Part shown: one piece after another, positions 1-10,100 of the stretch
Layout of the letters: each line of letters begins with the position of its first letter
How positions within the stretch are numbered: the stretch's first letter is position 1
NCBI GenBank assembly: GCA_023627715.1
Contig: JAMAHW010000020.1
Span: forward strand, 248,001 to 312,000
Origin: Periconia sp. R9002
Taxonomy: Eukaryota > Ascomycota > Dothideomycetes > Pleosporales > Periconiaceae
Direction of reading: 5' to 3'
Length of the DNA: 64,000 nucleotides
Made by a program: the position numbers and the translations under genes
The notes under the pieces: model-generated
Seen by the model: only the letters and a program-made list of their open reading frames with translations
What the model was told of the DNA's origin: nothing
The model's database searches: none

Positions 1-332
1 CAGTCATCCCCGCCCTCGAACAGGGCCAACACGAAACTGACGCCGGCGCTTGCGAGCAGGATGATGACCAGCTGGTCCTTGAACTGCTCTAATATCAGCT
101 CCCAGATGGGCGTGGGCGGATCTTCAGGTAGGGCTGTTGGGTAATGTTAGTCATGGGGGAGTGTAAAACGAAATGCAACAAGCAGGCATGCTCTTGCGTG
201 ATGGCTGGACGTACCGTTTGGGCCATGCTTCTGTCGCGAAGACTGCACTTGCTGCTCGGACAAGCCCTTTGCCTCTGCGACACCAAATTCCTTCAACACC
301 TCGGCAGGTGTTTTGGTGTAGGCATTTTCCAT
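1..332 (-). CDS. SERCA-type P-type Ca2+ ATPase, N-terminal part only
   Basis: This is the 5' end of a calcium pump that runs off the left edge. The start codon is at 332-330 and opens [17 protein letters not shown], the cation-ATPase N-terminal domain. Exon 1 is 332-215. An 81-nt intron (214-134, donor GTACGT, acceptor CAG) follows, and exon 2 continues from 133 through [19 protein letters not shown]. The visible end ([20 protein letters not shown]) is the first transmembrane helix, followed by an acidic GGDD stretch. The family moves cytosolic Ca2+ into the ER/Golgi lumen. The catalytic DKTGT motif and most membrane helices lie outside the window. The choice of SERCA over the PMR1 type rests on the first-helix wording ([13 protein letters not shown]), from memory of the family. 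The promoter would lie in 333-1373. Confidence 0.85.
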
Positions 333-1373
333 GGTGGATCGCCTGTCGCTTTGCTGATGGTGGCGTACCTTGAGGAGGGGGAATTGGGGAGTCGACGGCC
401 AAGGTTGGGGTGGATGCGGACGCACAGGTGAATGCCTGGTGATGATCCGATATTGCTAAGAGGAGTACAAGTCTGCAGGCGCAATAAAAATCAGACGGCG
501 GGACAGATATGGGTCAGAAAGGCAGATATTCGGATGGCGACCCAGTTCTATGCTTCGATGGTCGTCGAGATGTGTCCAGAGCACGGACGCTCTAGATTAG
601 GACGCTAAAGACTTTTGAAGCTGGACATGGACCAGCCGAACTTCCAGGCACGGCGGGGGGCATGCTTCCTCGACTCGCTCACAGTCGCTCTCCTCTTTCC
701 CCCACCCTTAGGGATTTTTACTACATCACGTGGCTCTCGAATTCATTTTCTTCCTAAACCGTGCTTGAACAACGCTTTATCCCGCAGCGTCATGCGCACA
801 TGCATCCATTGAAAAAAGAGGGTGCGTGTGTGTATCTGGTTGGAAACCATTCCGAACAGGGTGCCGTTTTCGGAACACGGCTTTCCCCACGCTTCATGTT
901 CCCACTTCGCCTTTGTTTCATTCGCCGCATTCCACACTTGGCCCAATCAATTTGACTGATCTACGGCTGTTGTGATCGGCCTCCAATCTGACCTATGCCG
1001 ATATGGACATGGACAACTTATACATTTTGACATCTTGGTATTGCATTCACTCCTTCTCAAGCATACAGGTATAAGTGAGCATATATATATACTACATCTC
1101 TATGCTCAACCTCATTCTATCTCTTCATTATACGTCTTCTTCAGCAGGGTATCAACGATACTCTCCTCCCGTAACCAAATAAAAATCCCCAAGGGATACA
1201 ATGTAAAACGCCGCAATGCTATGCTGTCATAACCCATAACCCGGAATGCCAAGAATAAAACCCCCGTATATGCTCCGTGTATATGCAAAATGTAATAAAT
1301 CGCAGTGAAGAAACACAGCTTCATGAAGTAGCAAAACAGAGTGAGACGGAAACAGAAAGAGAACCATGACGCA
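333..1373. other. intergenic, pump promoter side and kinase 3' side
   Basis: About 1 kb lies between the pump start (leftward) and the histidine kinase stop. It contains short AT-dinucleotide runs near 1083-1091 and pyrimidine-rich patches near 690-720. I see no conserved coding frame, tRNA or repeat family in it. Confidence 0.6.
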
Positions 1374-4117
1374 CTACGCACTGGCATCAATCGCAGCGCA
1401 ATGTTGCATAATCAACTTCTCCACGTCCTTGATGACGAAGGGTTTGGCCACAAATCCCTTCATACCAACTTTGCCAGCCCGTTCCACCGCAGCGTCGGTT
1501 ACATCGGCACTGACGGCAAGAACGGTGGGACTCGGGCCGCCGTTCTGCCTCTGCATTTTCAAAATTTGTTGCGTGGCTTGGAAACCATCCAAAAGTGGCA
1601 TCCACAAATCCATCAGGATTACATTAATCGCTTCGTGTGCAGGTCCTTGCGAGTTTTTTGCCATCTGCTGTACCGCGTCGTTGCCGTCATACGCCTCGTA
1701 GATGTTCATGTACCCCAAGTTCTTGAGCATGTGCCGGAGAACTTGGCGATTGATGCGGTTGTCATCCACTACGAGAATGTTGGCCGGATGAGTACTGGCA
1801 AGCTTCTTGTCGAATTTTTCATTGCTAGACAATCTGGCTTTGGACGCAGCCCGACTCCGCGCCGGTGAAGTGGATCGGGGAGATGGGAGCCCAAGATTCT
1901 GTAAAGCGGGCGCTAGTTTGGACACTGGCGGACTCTCCGTGTCCTTGGCTTCTGTAGACAACGGCGGCGTTGTGGGATTGGGGGTAGTGACCAAGACGGG
2001 CATTTCTGGATCCAGCGACGGGCGTGATTTCACAGAGGGTGTGGGGGATCCATAGCGAGAAGATGGGCGGCTGCACACTTCGCCTGGTGTAAGCGGCACA
2101 CGCATCTCAAACTCTGTACCTTTCTCTGGACCGGCGACACACGATCGGATGCAGAATAGATCTCCCCCGAGTTTGCGAGCCAACCCTTTCGCCACCATCA
2201 GCCCGAGACCAAGACCTTCACTTTGTCGCGTGGTGGAGTCATCCTCCCGAGCAAAAGGTTTGAACAAATTTGGGAGGAAAGCGGCCGGAATTCCAGACCC
2301 GGAATCCTTAATATTGATGACGATATAACGACCCTTGGGGCTGAGGGTGGCTTTGAGAGTAATGGTTCCATTATCTGTGAATTTGATCGCGTTCAATGTA
2401 ACGCAAGAAATCATTTTTGCTAGATCCTTCTCATCAATCAGGATAGTTTCGGGAACATCAGGGGAGACTGTCCATTCAATCGACTTCGCGGTTGCCTGGT
2501 CGTTAGAGCTCCGTGTAAGGACCTCAATCTTCTCCCCCAGGGGGGTCTCTTGAGCAATGGCCGACTCAGGACGTCCCCCAACTTTCAAAGCGTCGTTAAT
2601 TACATATTGCAACACATCGCGTAAATTGGTATGGCGAAGTCCCGGGACAACGGAATGCTCGGAAGCAAACATGGGCGAGGTGGTCGGGTCGTCACAAGGC
2701 GCTGCTGATGCTCCATGGGAGCAAGTTGTCTCCATGGTTTCGATACTCGTGTTTTTAGAGCCGATAAAGGCGGCCTTGGATCCACGAGTGGACAGTTCTT
2801 CGGAAAACGCATTTCTGATGCGCTGACGGGCGGTTCGGGCTACTCTGACTTGTCTAGTCCACGACGCTATTTCTTCTGCTTTCCTTTTCGTTCCGCGAAA
2901 CTGGGCCAAAGGTAACGTGTTTCCGGCAACTGATATATCCGGTTGACGATTTATGGAGCCCAGGAGGTCATTGTAATATGGAGCAGGCTTGTCCAGGGGC
3001 GATATAGGTGTCTCCGGTACGCCCATGTTCATGTCGTAAGCATGCACTACATTATCTGCTGCTTCTACTGCGCGCCTAGAGCTGTCTGTACGCACAGTCA
3101 GCAACTAACTACTTACAAATGGCCTGTAGATGTCGCATGAGATGTTGCTGTTGCGAGAGAGAACTAACCTTGCACGGTTTCTATGTTAGCCCGTAATGAT
3201 TCGAGCAATTCTCGGATTCTAGGGGAGTGATGTGGATCCTCGGCGGCTTCCTTGACATTTGCCATCATGACATCCAACATACCCACAACGCCTTGCATGG
3301 GAGTCCGAAGTTCGTGTGAAAGGCTTCTGGCGTAGGGCTTGAGCGACTGCGCCATGGAAACCGCTTCATGGGGGAGGACGGCGGGGCCATTGGTCATTGC
3401 AGCGTCTTTGGTCGATGATGCGAAACCATGTCCATGCAGAACACGGTCGAGAATGAGATCCTCCAGGCTGTGGAATAACAGTTCGAGATAACCCCAACTC
3501 AACTGTCGACGCGCGGCTCCCTCGGGACTCCACATGACACCAAAATGGGCGAAACATTTTCCTTCTGCAAACAGCGGGATTCCAAGATAAGCTTCTCCAG
3601 GGACCAGTAGTTTGTTTGGATTATTCACGATGAATTCGTTCAACTTTTCGGGAATAATGAAGATCTTGTCGTGCTTCATGTAGGCGCAAGGGCACGAGTA
3701 GGCATGATATTTGAAGTTGCTCAAGTGGGTTTTGATGCCGTGACCGTCGTTGATGTAGAAAGCAGCACCCATCAAACAGGCACCAGGTTCACCAATAGGC
3801 GGCATTTCGACGGCGACATTATTGTCGTCCTTAAGGATCCTCTTGGAAACGAAGGCATACTGGGCATCGGCAATATTGGAGAGACCTTCGGTGAGTAGGT
3901 GCCAAAAGGATTCGGAGTCGGCTTTGCGGAGGGCGTCTTTGAGAAGAACCAGTTGTTCGCTTGCGTTGCTTTCGGCAGGACTATAATGGCGAAGAAGCTC
4001 CTTGGTGAAACCCTGCCCATGACTGTTAAGAACCATGCCTGGCTCAGGACCGGAGAAACAAATCGTCTGGCGCGAGGCTATGTCGGGAGGCACGACATTG
4101 CTATCATCCGCCATCAT
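1374..4117 (-). CDS. hybrid histidine kinase (HisKA, HATPase, receiver)
   Basis: A two-component sensor kinase with its own receiver, 886 aa in two exons: 4117-3169 and 3085-1374, with an 83-nt intron at 3168-3086. Residues 1 to about 240 form an input region that looks GAF-like, with no transmembrane segment, so a cytosolic sensor is likely. The H-box is SLSHELRTPMQG, with phospho-acceptor H268. ATP-binding boxes follow: LNAIKFT (N-box), DSGSGIP (G1) and GLGLGL (G2). The C-terminal receiver starts NILVVDDNRINR and carries the acceptor aspartate D809 in ILMDLWMP and the conserved lysine in AKPF. All catalytic residues are present, so phosphorelay to an HPt protein such as Ypd1 is expected. 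I chose the MMADD start at 4117; an in-frame ATG at 4180 would add 21 residues. I do not assign a fungal HHK class. Confidence 0.9.
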
Positions 4118-4589
4118 GGCAACATGGAGGGTAGTATGTGCGGAGAGGAGTAGAGGAGAGTGTAGGGAGGAGTTAAGCAAGCAGCAACGGAAAGGCGAGA
4201 CACCAAGTCGGTCTGGATCACGGAGGGTGCAGGGGTGTGATTGTGATGGATGGAGGTGACTAATGGCCCACGGGTAGAGTTAATGGGGCGACGGCAATAG
4301 CAATGCGAAGAAGCAGATGCGAACGAAGATGAACAGCAGAGCAGAGAACAGAACAGAAAGAATAGGTAGAGGCAGGCAGGCAGGCAAGCCGCCGCAGCGA
4401 GCAGCTGTCGCGGCGGGATTAAGGTTGGCAAAGCTGAGCTAAGTGCAGTCGCACACAAGAGAGGGCCAGAACGTGGTCGGCGCCCACCCACACACCAATG
4501 CAGTAACCTACCCTGTCTTCGGCCCTGCCCTGCTCTGCCCTATCCTCCAGTCTTCACGATTCCGTCGGCCGACGACAAAGGCGGCGCAT

Positions 4590-4590
<1 letters not shown>

Positions 4591-4625
<35 letters not shown>
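4591..4625. repeat. TGC trinucleotide microsatellite (about 11 units)
   Basis: An uninterrupted run of TGC units about 470 bp upstream of the kinase start codon. It falls in a short open frame but not in any supported gene, so it is probably a promoter or 5'-leader repeat. Length variation between strains is expected for such tracts. Confidence 0.95.
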
Positions 4626-4698
4626 ATACACGGGTGCGTACCTACATACAGACCTACCTATGTACACTACAAAGCTGTCGACAATACGATGCACGTTT

Positions 4699-4718
4699 AC
4701 GTAGGTACGTACCTACGT
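4699..4718. repeat. 20-bp perfect palindrome
   Basis: ACGTAGGT-ACGT-ACCTACGT reads identically on both strands. It lies about 580 bp upstream of the kinase start. Related TACGTA words recur near 5535-5552. It could be a binding site for a dimeric factor or a chance overlap of the TACCTA/TACGTA words common in this intergenic DNA. Confidence 0.85.
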
Positions 4719-7700
4719 GCGTCTGGCCAGGAGCGGGAAGTGCGCCAGCCAGCTAGCCAGCCCGTTGTGCTTCGTCCGCTGCCATTTGATGTTGCACGTT
4801 ACCTTCCTCTTCTTCCTCTCTCTCTGTCTCTCTCTGTTACAGTCTGTCTCGTCGACTCAGCCAGAGTATATCTGGTCTGCGGCGCGACAGCACACGCCTA
4901 CAGACTGCAGTAGGCAGCCAGCAGATCAGGCTCCCAGTGCGTCCTTGGAGCGCTTCCAGAATCCAGGCCGCTCACTAAACTAGCAGAGGGCGGAAACGAA
5001 GGGAACTGGAACCAAGTCTAGACTCGGGAACCAGCCATGGCGGGTCACTAACGCGTCCATCTTCACGCCGCCCCTTGCGCCAGCTTCATTCTAGTCCTCT
5101 TAAGCCTCGCACTGCATTCTCTTGCCAACACGCCAAATCCGACAGCTTGCCGTTCCCGCTGCCTCCGCCCATGGCTGATCATCATCCTCCTGCCTGCGAC
5201 CTGTGACAGCATAGGCCACACAACTCCTGAGATGCGCTGCTTGATTATCAACCTTCTGAAGATCTTGCCCTTCCATGGTGTTTCAGGTCTTGCGGGAGAT
5301 GCCGCCCCGCTTACCTAATGGCTGATCTCCATGGATGCATGCCACCACCACTCTGTAAACTCCAACACGTATTTTGAAGTTGGTAACCATTTCTACACAC
5401 AAAGTGCCATCAGCCAGAGGGGAAAACGTGAACTGGCGCCACGGTGATAGCTATCCACTGTAGGACAGCACTTGGCCCACGTCACACATACCTAATGGGT
5501 ACTTATGTAGGCAGGTTCGCCGCAATTGTACAAAGTACGTACATACGTACGTGTTGTATTCGATGGCTTGAAGCTGAAAGTTGCCTTGCATGCGATCTGC
5601 CACAACATTCCCGCACTGGGCCTCGTATTTTGATATTCGGTCTTATCGGTTCATCCCCCACTCGCTCTTCCGAGACTTGGATAGCTGACCTGTTCGGCTA
5701 ATGATACTGCTCCCATTTCCCTTGAGTCTGCCAGTGAAGACGTTGAAACTCGGACAACGTTACATGGCGCGGAAAGCCGCCGCGTCTGTGGATACAGGCA
5801 CGACACATGGAATGTCCAAGTTACATGGAAAAAGTACACGTAGAATGACTGCTAGTCACGTACTTGTCCAGACAGCAAGCAAGGAATACGTCGGCGACGA
5901 TGCTTCCAATGCCATGCCCAGAAGTTCAGCCTTCTACTCGTGTACCTGGCTTTGCTCGATTCTTATTTCCGGTATGTTGGTAGCCTGCTAATCAATTGCA
6001 GCGTGACATTCGCCTACCCATGACGGGGGCCAATCGGCGTCTACTTTCGTTTCGGACTTTCGCCAATCCGAAGACTACATGGTATGTACCGATGATTCTC
6101 CCGCCGCCCACCGCTCCACGCCTCCACCACCAAATTCTGCGTCGCCTCCTCGCAAGCTTGGTTCCGCAAATGATTCATTGGATCTGTCGATACGAAGGTT
6201 TCATAAAGATGGTGCACGCAAGCCATTCCCAGGTTCAACTCCGGCCTGGTTCGCATTGACCCTAGCTCAACTTTACCCCATTCTTGGCGGTTGCTAGAAA
6301 CATTGATATTGATTCATGATCGTCTCATCCTACCATTGTTCAATCCATGCCGTACGTACTACGGGACACCTACTCAGTGCGTTAAACCTCAACTTGCCCA
6401 ACTTCGCGCGTCGTCTTCCGGTACCACTCTACACCTTCTCCTTTTCCAATAGCTTGGATGCTTGCTTAGTCATGTCCATCCAGAGCGCTGGAGCGCTCAG
6501 ACTACGACGTTCAAGTTTGGTCCGATGTGACTGCAGAAAGCCAACAAAAAAATCCAAATCACATTGGATAGCCCCACGATGCCATTTGACCGGGGCCTGG
6601 TTCGTGTCCATACTCCACATTATCCAAATTTCATCCACTACTACTGACAAGCGTACCTCCCCTTATTCATACATACCAGGCCTGTAGTAGTTTACCATAG
6701 TTGACCTGGGTTGCATCTCGTGCAGTCCGTCCATGACGAGGCCTTTAGTCCCCTGCACGCGCGCCCGAATCATTATTCAAGTGTTTGGCTTGGCAACGGT
6801 CTGGATTCGCGCCCATTTCCATCTCAATCCGCATGACACGGGTAATTGCTTCCGGTCACAAACCGCGTCAGATAGATTTCTCTCTTGGGCCTCGTGGCCC
6901 AGACCTGCTTACCCCTAATGCCTCTCCGGGGCCAGAACACCGCCATGATGGCGGTCGTGATCTGTCATGACACTCAACTAACGACAAGGAAATGATGGAA
7001 CAACACGTTGCAATGTCCAGAAACACATAGGAGCGATATGTCGTGACGATACGTGTCTCGAACATGTCAGATTTGGACCTATACGGCCAGTGCGATAACA
7101 CTTACCACTCCAAACAACTACATACTGTATATACATACCCCAGTCAAAGTCTGGCGATGCACGGCGACATGCAGGCAATCGTCATCGAGCGTGCCTTACA
7201 TATTAGACGTTTCTCTCCTAAATGAATCCAAGTGCGCGGCAGCGTCACCAGTCAAATATATTCCGCTTCACCGGGTTTTTTTCTAATCAACATATAGTAC
7301 ACAACGTGCAAATTCAGCCTCAACTACGGCATGTGCATGGTTAATAAAGCACTCTCTTCGCAATCTCGGACTTGGGTGCTCTTACATGCTCACCTACGCT
7401 GCTCTTCTAACCACCTCAGTGCTACCGGTACCTGTATCTAAAATTGAAGTCAAATGTCGAGCCATCTTGAATCTAGTTCATTTGCGCCATAGTCCTGTCA
7501 TCTTCCTACAGAATCGTTCGGTACGAGCTAGAGAATATCAATAATTATCAGCTTGTCGCTAACCCGAGATGGCTATCTTGATATAGCTCCACCCCTACTT
7601 GAACTTAGGTAAGGTACGGTCTAGATGTCGCGAATCGAAGCATTTGGGAAGAAATTGAAGGATCGTGTCCTCTGGAATGCCCCGAGCTATTCTGCTAGCC

Positions 7701-8179
7701 AAGCTAATACTGGATGAGGATGAAGATGGTAATGGACTTGTGGAGTCAGACGATGAGGCAGCTCTCGGGACCCGGTGAAAGTCAGACGTGAGACTCAAGG
7801 ACACCACTACAGGACAACACACCTATATCGTGGGCACAAAGTCAGCTTAACTCAACTAGGGGTGATACAATGAGTGATGAATGTCTCAATACACCACGCC
7901 TTCGATAACAAACGACTCTGTACCTGTAGTTCAACACATATTGTTGAACGAGAAGTTCTTCCCATTTCTACTTACAGCACCTCTACAACTACAGAAGCAA
8001 GTTCTTGTGATTATATACGCTGCAAACCCGACATATTGCTAGCAGTTTGACATGCCTCCGTCTTTTCGTGTAATTGTTATTTCTGGGTCCAATTACTCGC
8101 AAGACCGCAACTAGAGTACGTATACTTCCATTGTCTTCAGAACCATTCGGATGGGTTGTCAAAGGTCTTAGCAATGGAG

Positions 8180-8216
8180 AAAGGTAGGCTACTACACTTC
8201 AACGTAGGCTACCTTT
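8180..8216. repeat. hairpin repeat, copy 1 (13-bp arms)
   Basis: The left arm 8180-8192 (AAAGGTAGGCTAC) and right arm 8204-8216 (GTAGGCTACCTTT) are inverted with a single mismatch around an 11-nt loop. A related element lies at 22611-22640 with the same left arm and the same downstream TTGAATG. Two copies suggest a dispersed short inverted repeat or a shared regulatory hairpin. Confidence 0.8.
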
Positions 8217-8563
8217 GAATGTACTAATAATTGTCGAGATGTTGCTCAATATAGCAGTCGGGTTTGCCGATCAATCTAAGTCAATGAAAGCGTATAATAG
8301 TCAGCCTTTTTTAATAATGGAAAATGCAACATAACTCTGCACACATTCGATTCAAACACTTGCCTCTGGTGCTACAATGGTAGTGTTTGAATTGGCAGGT
8401 AATGGACAATTCGATGGGCTTTTTCAAAATGCATGTTTCATTGCAGCCCACAGTTACATTGCCATTTGGATTTCAAGGATTCATTTGCTATAATACTTCT
8501 ATAATTCCCACGACGTAGTTTTCAACGTACGTGTCCACCTTCACGCTGCGTATCTCGAGCGAA

Positions 8564-9658
8564 ATGCATCAAAAAATGTACATCTACACCAGCCTGATCC
8601 TCAAACTCATTCTCATCTCCCTCTTCTCATCTGCGTCACCAATACATTCAGCCGCCGGTAAAATCTTCCTCACAGACACAGGAGTCGGCCACCGCAGCCT
8701 ACCGGTCACCCGATGGCGCACCTCTCTCCGCAGTCTTACAGCCGATGGCTCATCTCCCACCAAATTACTTGAATTTGGCGACCCTGCAAATCTCGAGCAG
8801 CCAATTGGATCCACCTCCCTCGCCATCGACCAAAATAACAAGCAGATATACACGGCGATCAGCAACGGCATTGTACGCTCCGACTTCGAAGGGAAGAACA
8901 ACATCACGGTAGTAACAGAAAATGACACACCCGTAGGCACCACCGTCCATAAGGACAAACTATACTGGGGCACTGAATTCGAGGGCTTAATCAAACGCGC
9001 AAATCTCGATGGGACGGAGACGGAGACTCTCCTCAACATCTCCCAAGGTATGGAGTACTTCTCTCCAATGTACCGCCAATCAATTCGATTTGCGTCGAGC
9101 GTTGCTATTGATGAGGAGAGCGGGTATTTGTATTGGAGCGCGAGCTCCAATATGGTGGCCAACACGGACGATGGATCGATACGACGTATACCTTTGAATA
9201 AAGCCAATGGGGGCGAACCAAACGAGGAAGATGTAGAAGTCCTTATCGAAGGTATTCAGATGCCGGGGCAGATTCGGCTGGTGATGGGTTACTTGTACTG
9301 GATTCACCAAGGCCGCTGGACCAACTCTCCCACTGCGATTAGACGCGTTGAGATTCCTACAGTTGTGATCACGTCGCCTATACCGACAGATCGGCATTTT
9401 ACTATAGTGAGCTCGGAGTCGAATGCGGATGGGTTATTCTTTGAGAAGGATTCTACTGGAGAGACTATGACGCTTTCGATAAGGAGTTTTGCGGTGGATG
9501 AGAGGACCGGGAGATTGTGGTTCGCCCTGATGAGTGATGTGCGGACTATGTTTGCGAAGATTTTGCGGATTGAGGCGGATGGGAGTGGGGAGGTGCAGGT
9601 ATTAAATAAGAATGTTACTGAGATTGGGGTACCGGTTGGGTTGGAGTATGCTTCATGA
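8564..9658 (+). CDS. secreted YWTD-type beta-propeller protein
   Basis: An intronless 364-aa protein. The N-terminus (MHQKMYIYTSLILKLILI...) has a hydrophobic core of about 17 residues ending near SSASPIHSAAG, a plausible signal peptide. The body has repeated blade motifs of the LDL-receptor class B kind: KLYWGTEF, YLYWSASS, YLYWIHQG and RLWFALMS, each preceded by a D-E/R-x-S/T-G turn (IDEESGYLYW, VDERTGRLWF). This indicates a six-bladed propeller. Such proteins usually bind ligands or are lactonase-like, but no catalytic set is evident. The start is the first ATG of the frame (8564); a second ATG lies four codons on. The gene stands alone with long upstream DNA, which fits an accessory secreted protein more than a housekeeping enzyme. 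The exact function is unknown. Confidence 0.8.
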   Translation: MHQKMYIYTSLILKLILISLFSSASPIHSAAGKIFLTDTGVGHRSLPVTRWRTSLRSLTADGSSPTKLLEFGDPANLEQPIGSTSLAIDQNNKQIYTAISNGIVRSDFEGKNNITVVTENDTPVGTTVHKDKLYWGTEFEGLIKRANLDGTETETLLNISQGMEYFSPMYRQSIRFASSVAIDEESGYLYWSASSNMVANTDDGSIRRIPLNKANGGEPNEEDVEVLIEGIQMPGQIRLVMGYLYWIHQGRWTNSPTAIRRVEIPTVVITSPIPTDRHFTIVSSESNADGLFFEKDSTGETMTLSIRSFAVDERTGRLWFALMSDVRTMFAKILRIEADGSGEVQVLNKNVTEIGVPVGLEYAS

Positions 9659-10100
9659 AGACTGCTTGCAGGATGTAGAGAATTGATCAAAAAGATGAGT
9701 TCATTACAGGATGACTGAACATTGGACGACGGAGGCTGGATGGTTCAGGGTTGAATGGGATTTTTTGAAGATTTTTATATAATCTACATATTTTCTCTCT
9801 GGCCAGTTGACGGAAAAGTAATTTGCATATTTTATGAGGCTGGTTCTGATATTTTTCTTATACACATGGGATGAAGTTTTCGGGTTCGAGATTGATAGGT
9901 CGGTGTGGATATTGGGAGATACCATGTTGATGCACAATTTCTTGTGAGCACTTGAGGTTCATTTGAAACCCCGTCCAGTCGCGGTGCGTGAGTGGTCATT
10001 ACTCCGCGTGACCGCGCGATGCGGTCAAAGCTCTCCCCACACGCGTTCGACATCATCACCCGCTCCCCATTGAACATTTCATTCCACAATTCGCGGTGCA
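9659..10100. promoter_or_regulatory. MSH3 upstream region
   Basis: An intergenic stretch of 442 bp between the propeller stop and the MSH3 start. The first 250 bp are AT-rich and the last 120 bp are GC-rich. An ACGCGT hexamer (MluI cell-cycle box core) sits at 10041-10046, 55 bp before the ATG, with GCGCG-type words near 10004-10020. No gene is seen. Confidence 0.55.
10041..10046. promoter_or_regulatory. ACGCGT (MCB-like) 55 bp upstream of MSH3
   Basis: An exact match to the MBF-binding core known from yeast G1/S promoters. The hexamer occurs about a dozen times in the window, close to chance, so only its position next to a DNA-repair gene gives it weight. Confidence 0.4.

Larger units (their letters stand above)
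4118..8563. other. 4.4 kb gene-poor region
   Basis: This is the upstream region of the kinase and the 5' side of the propeller gene. All open frames are short and in varied frames, and none matched a family I know. The longest low-confidence candidate is a 75-codon serine-rich frame at 7822-7595 (-). The stretch holds a TGC microsatellite, a 20-bp palindrome, repeated TACGTA/TACCTA words (4698-4720, 5490-5550) and the hairpin at 8180-8216. No tRNA-like T-arm survived inspection. Confidence 0.6.

Noticed and set aside
4443..4913. 156-codon frame including a poly-Leu run
   Set aside because: The poly-Leu is the TGC microsatellite; the rest has no conserved features.
6225..6252. T-arm-like GGTTCAACTCC suggesting a tRNA
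   Set aside because: The flanks pair as a simple CCAGG/CCTGG hairpin and no acceptor, D or anticodon arm can be drawn.
7595..7822. 75-codon Ser-rich frame on the minus strand
   Set aside because: Too short, no homologue recognised and no clear splice partners; kept only as a note in the gap entry.
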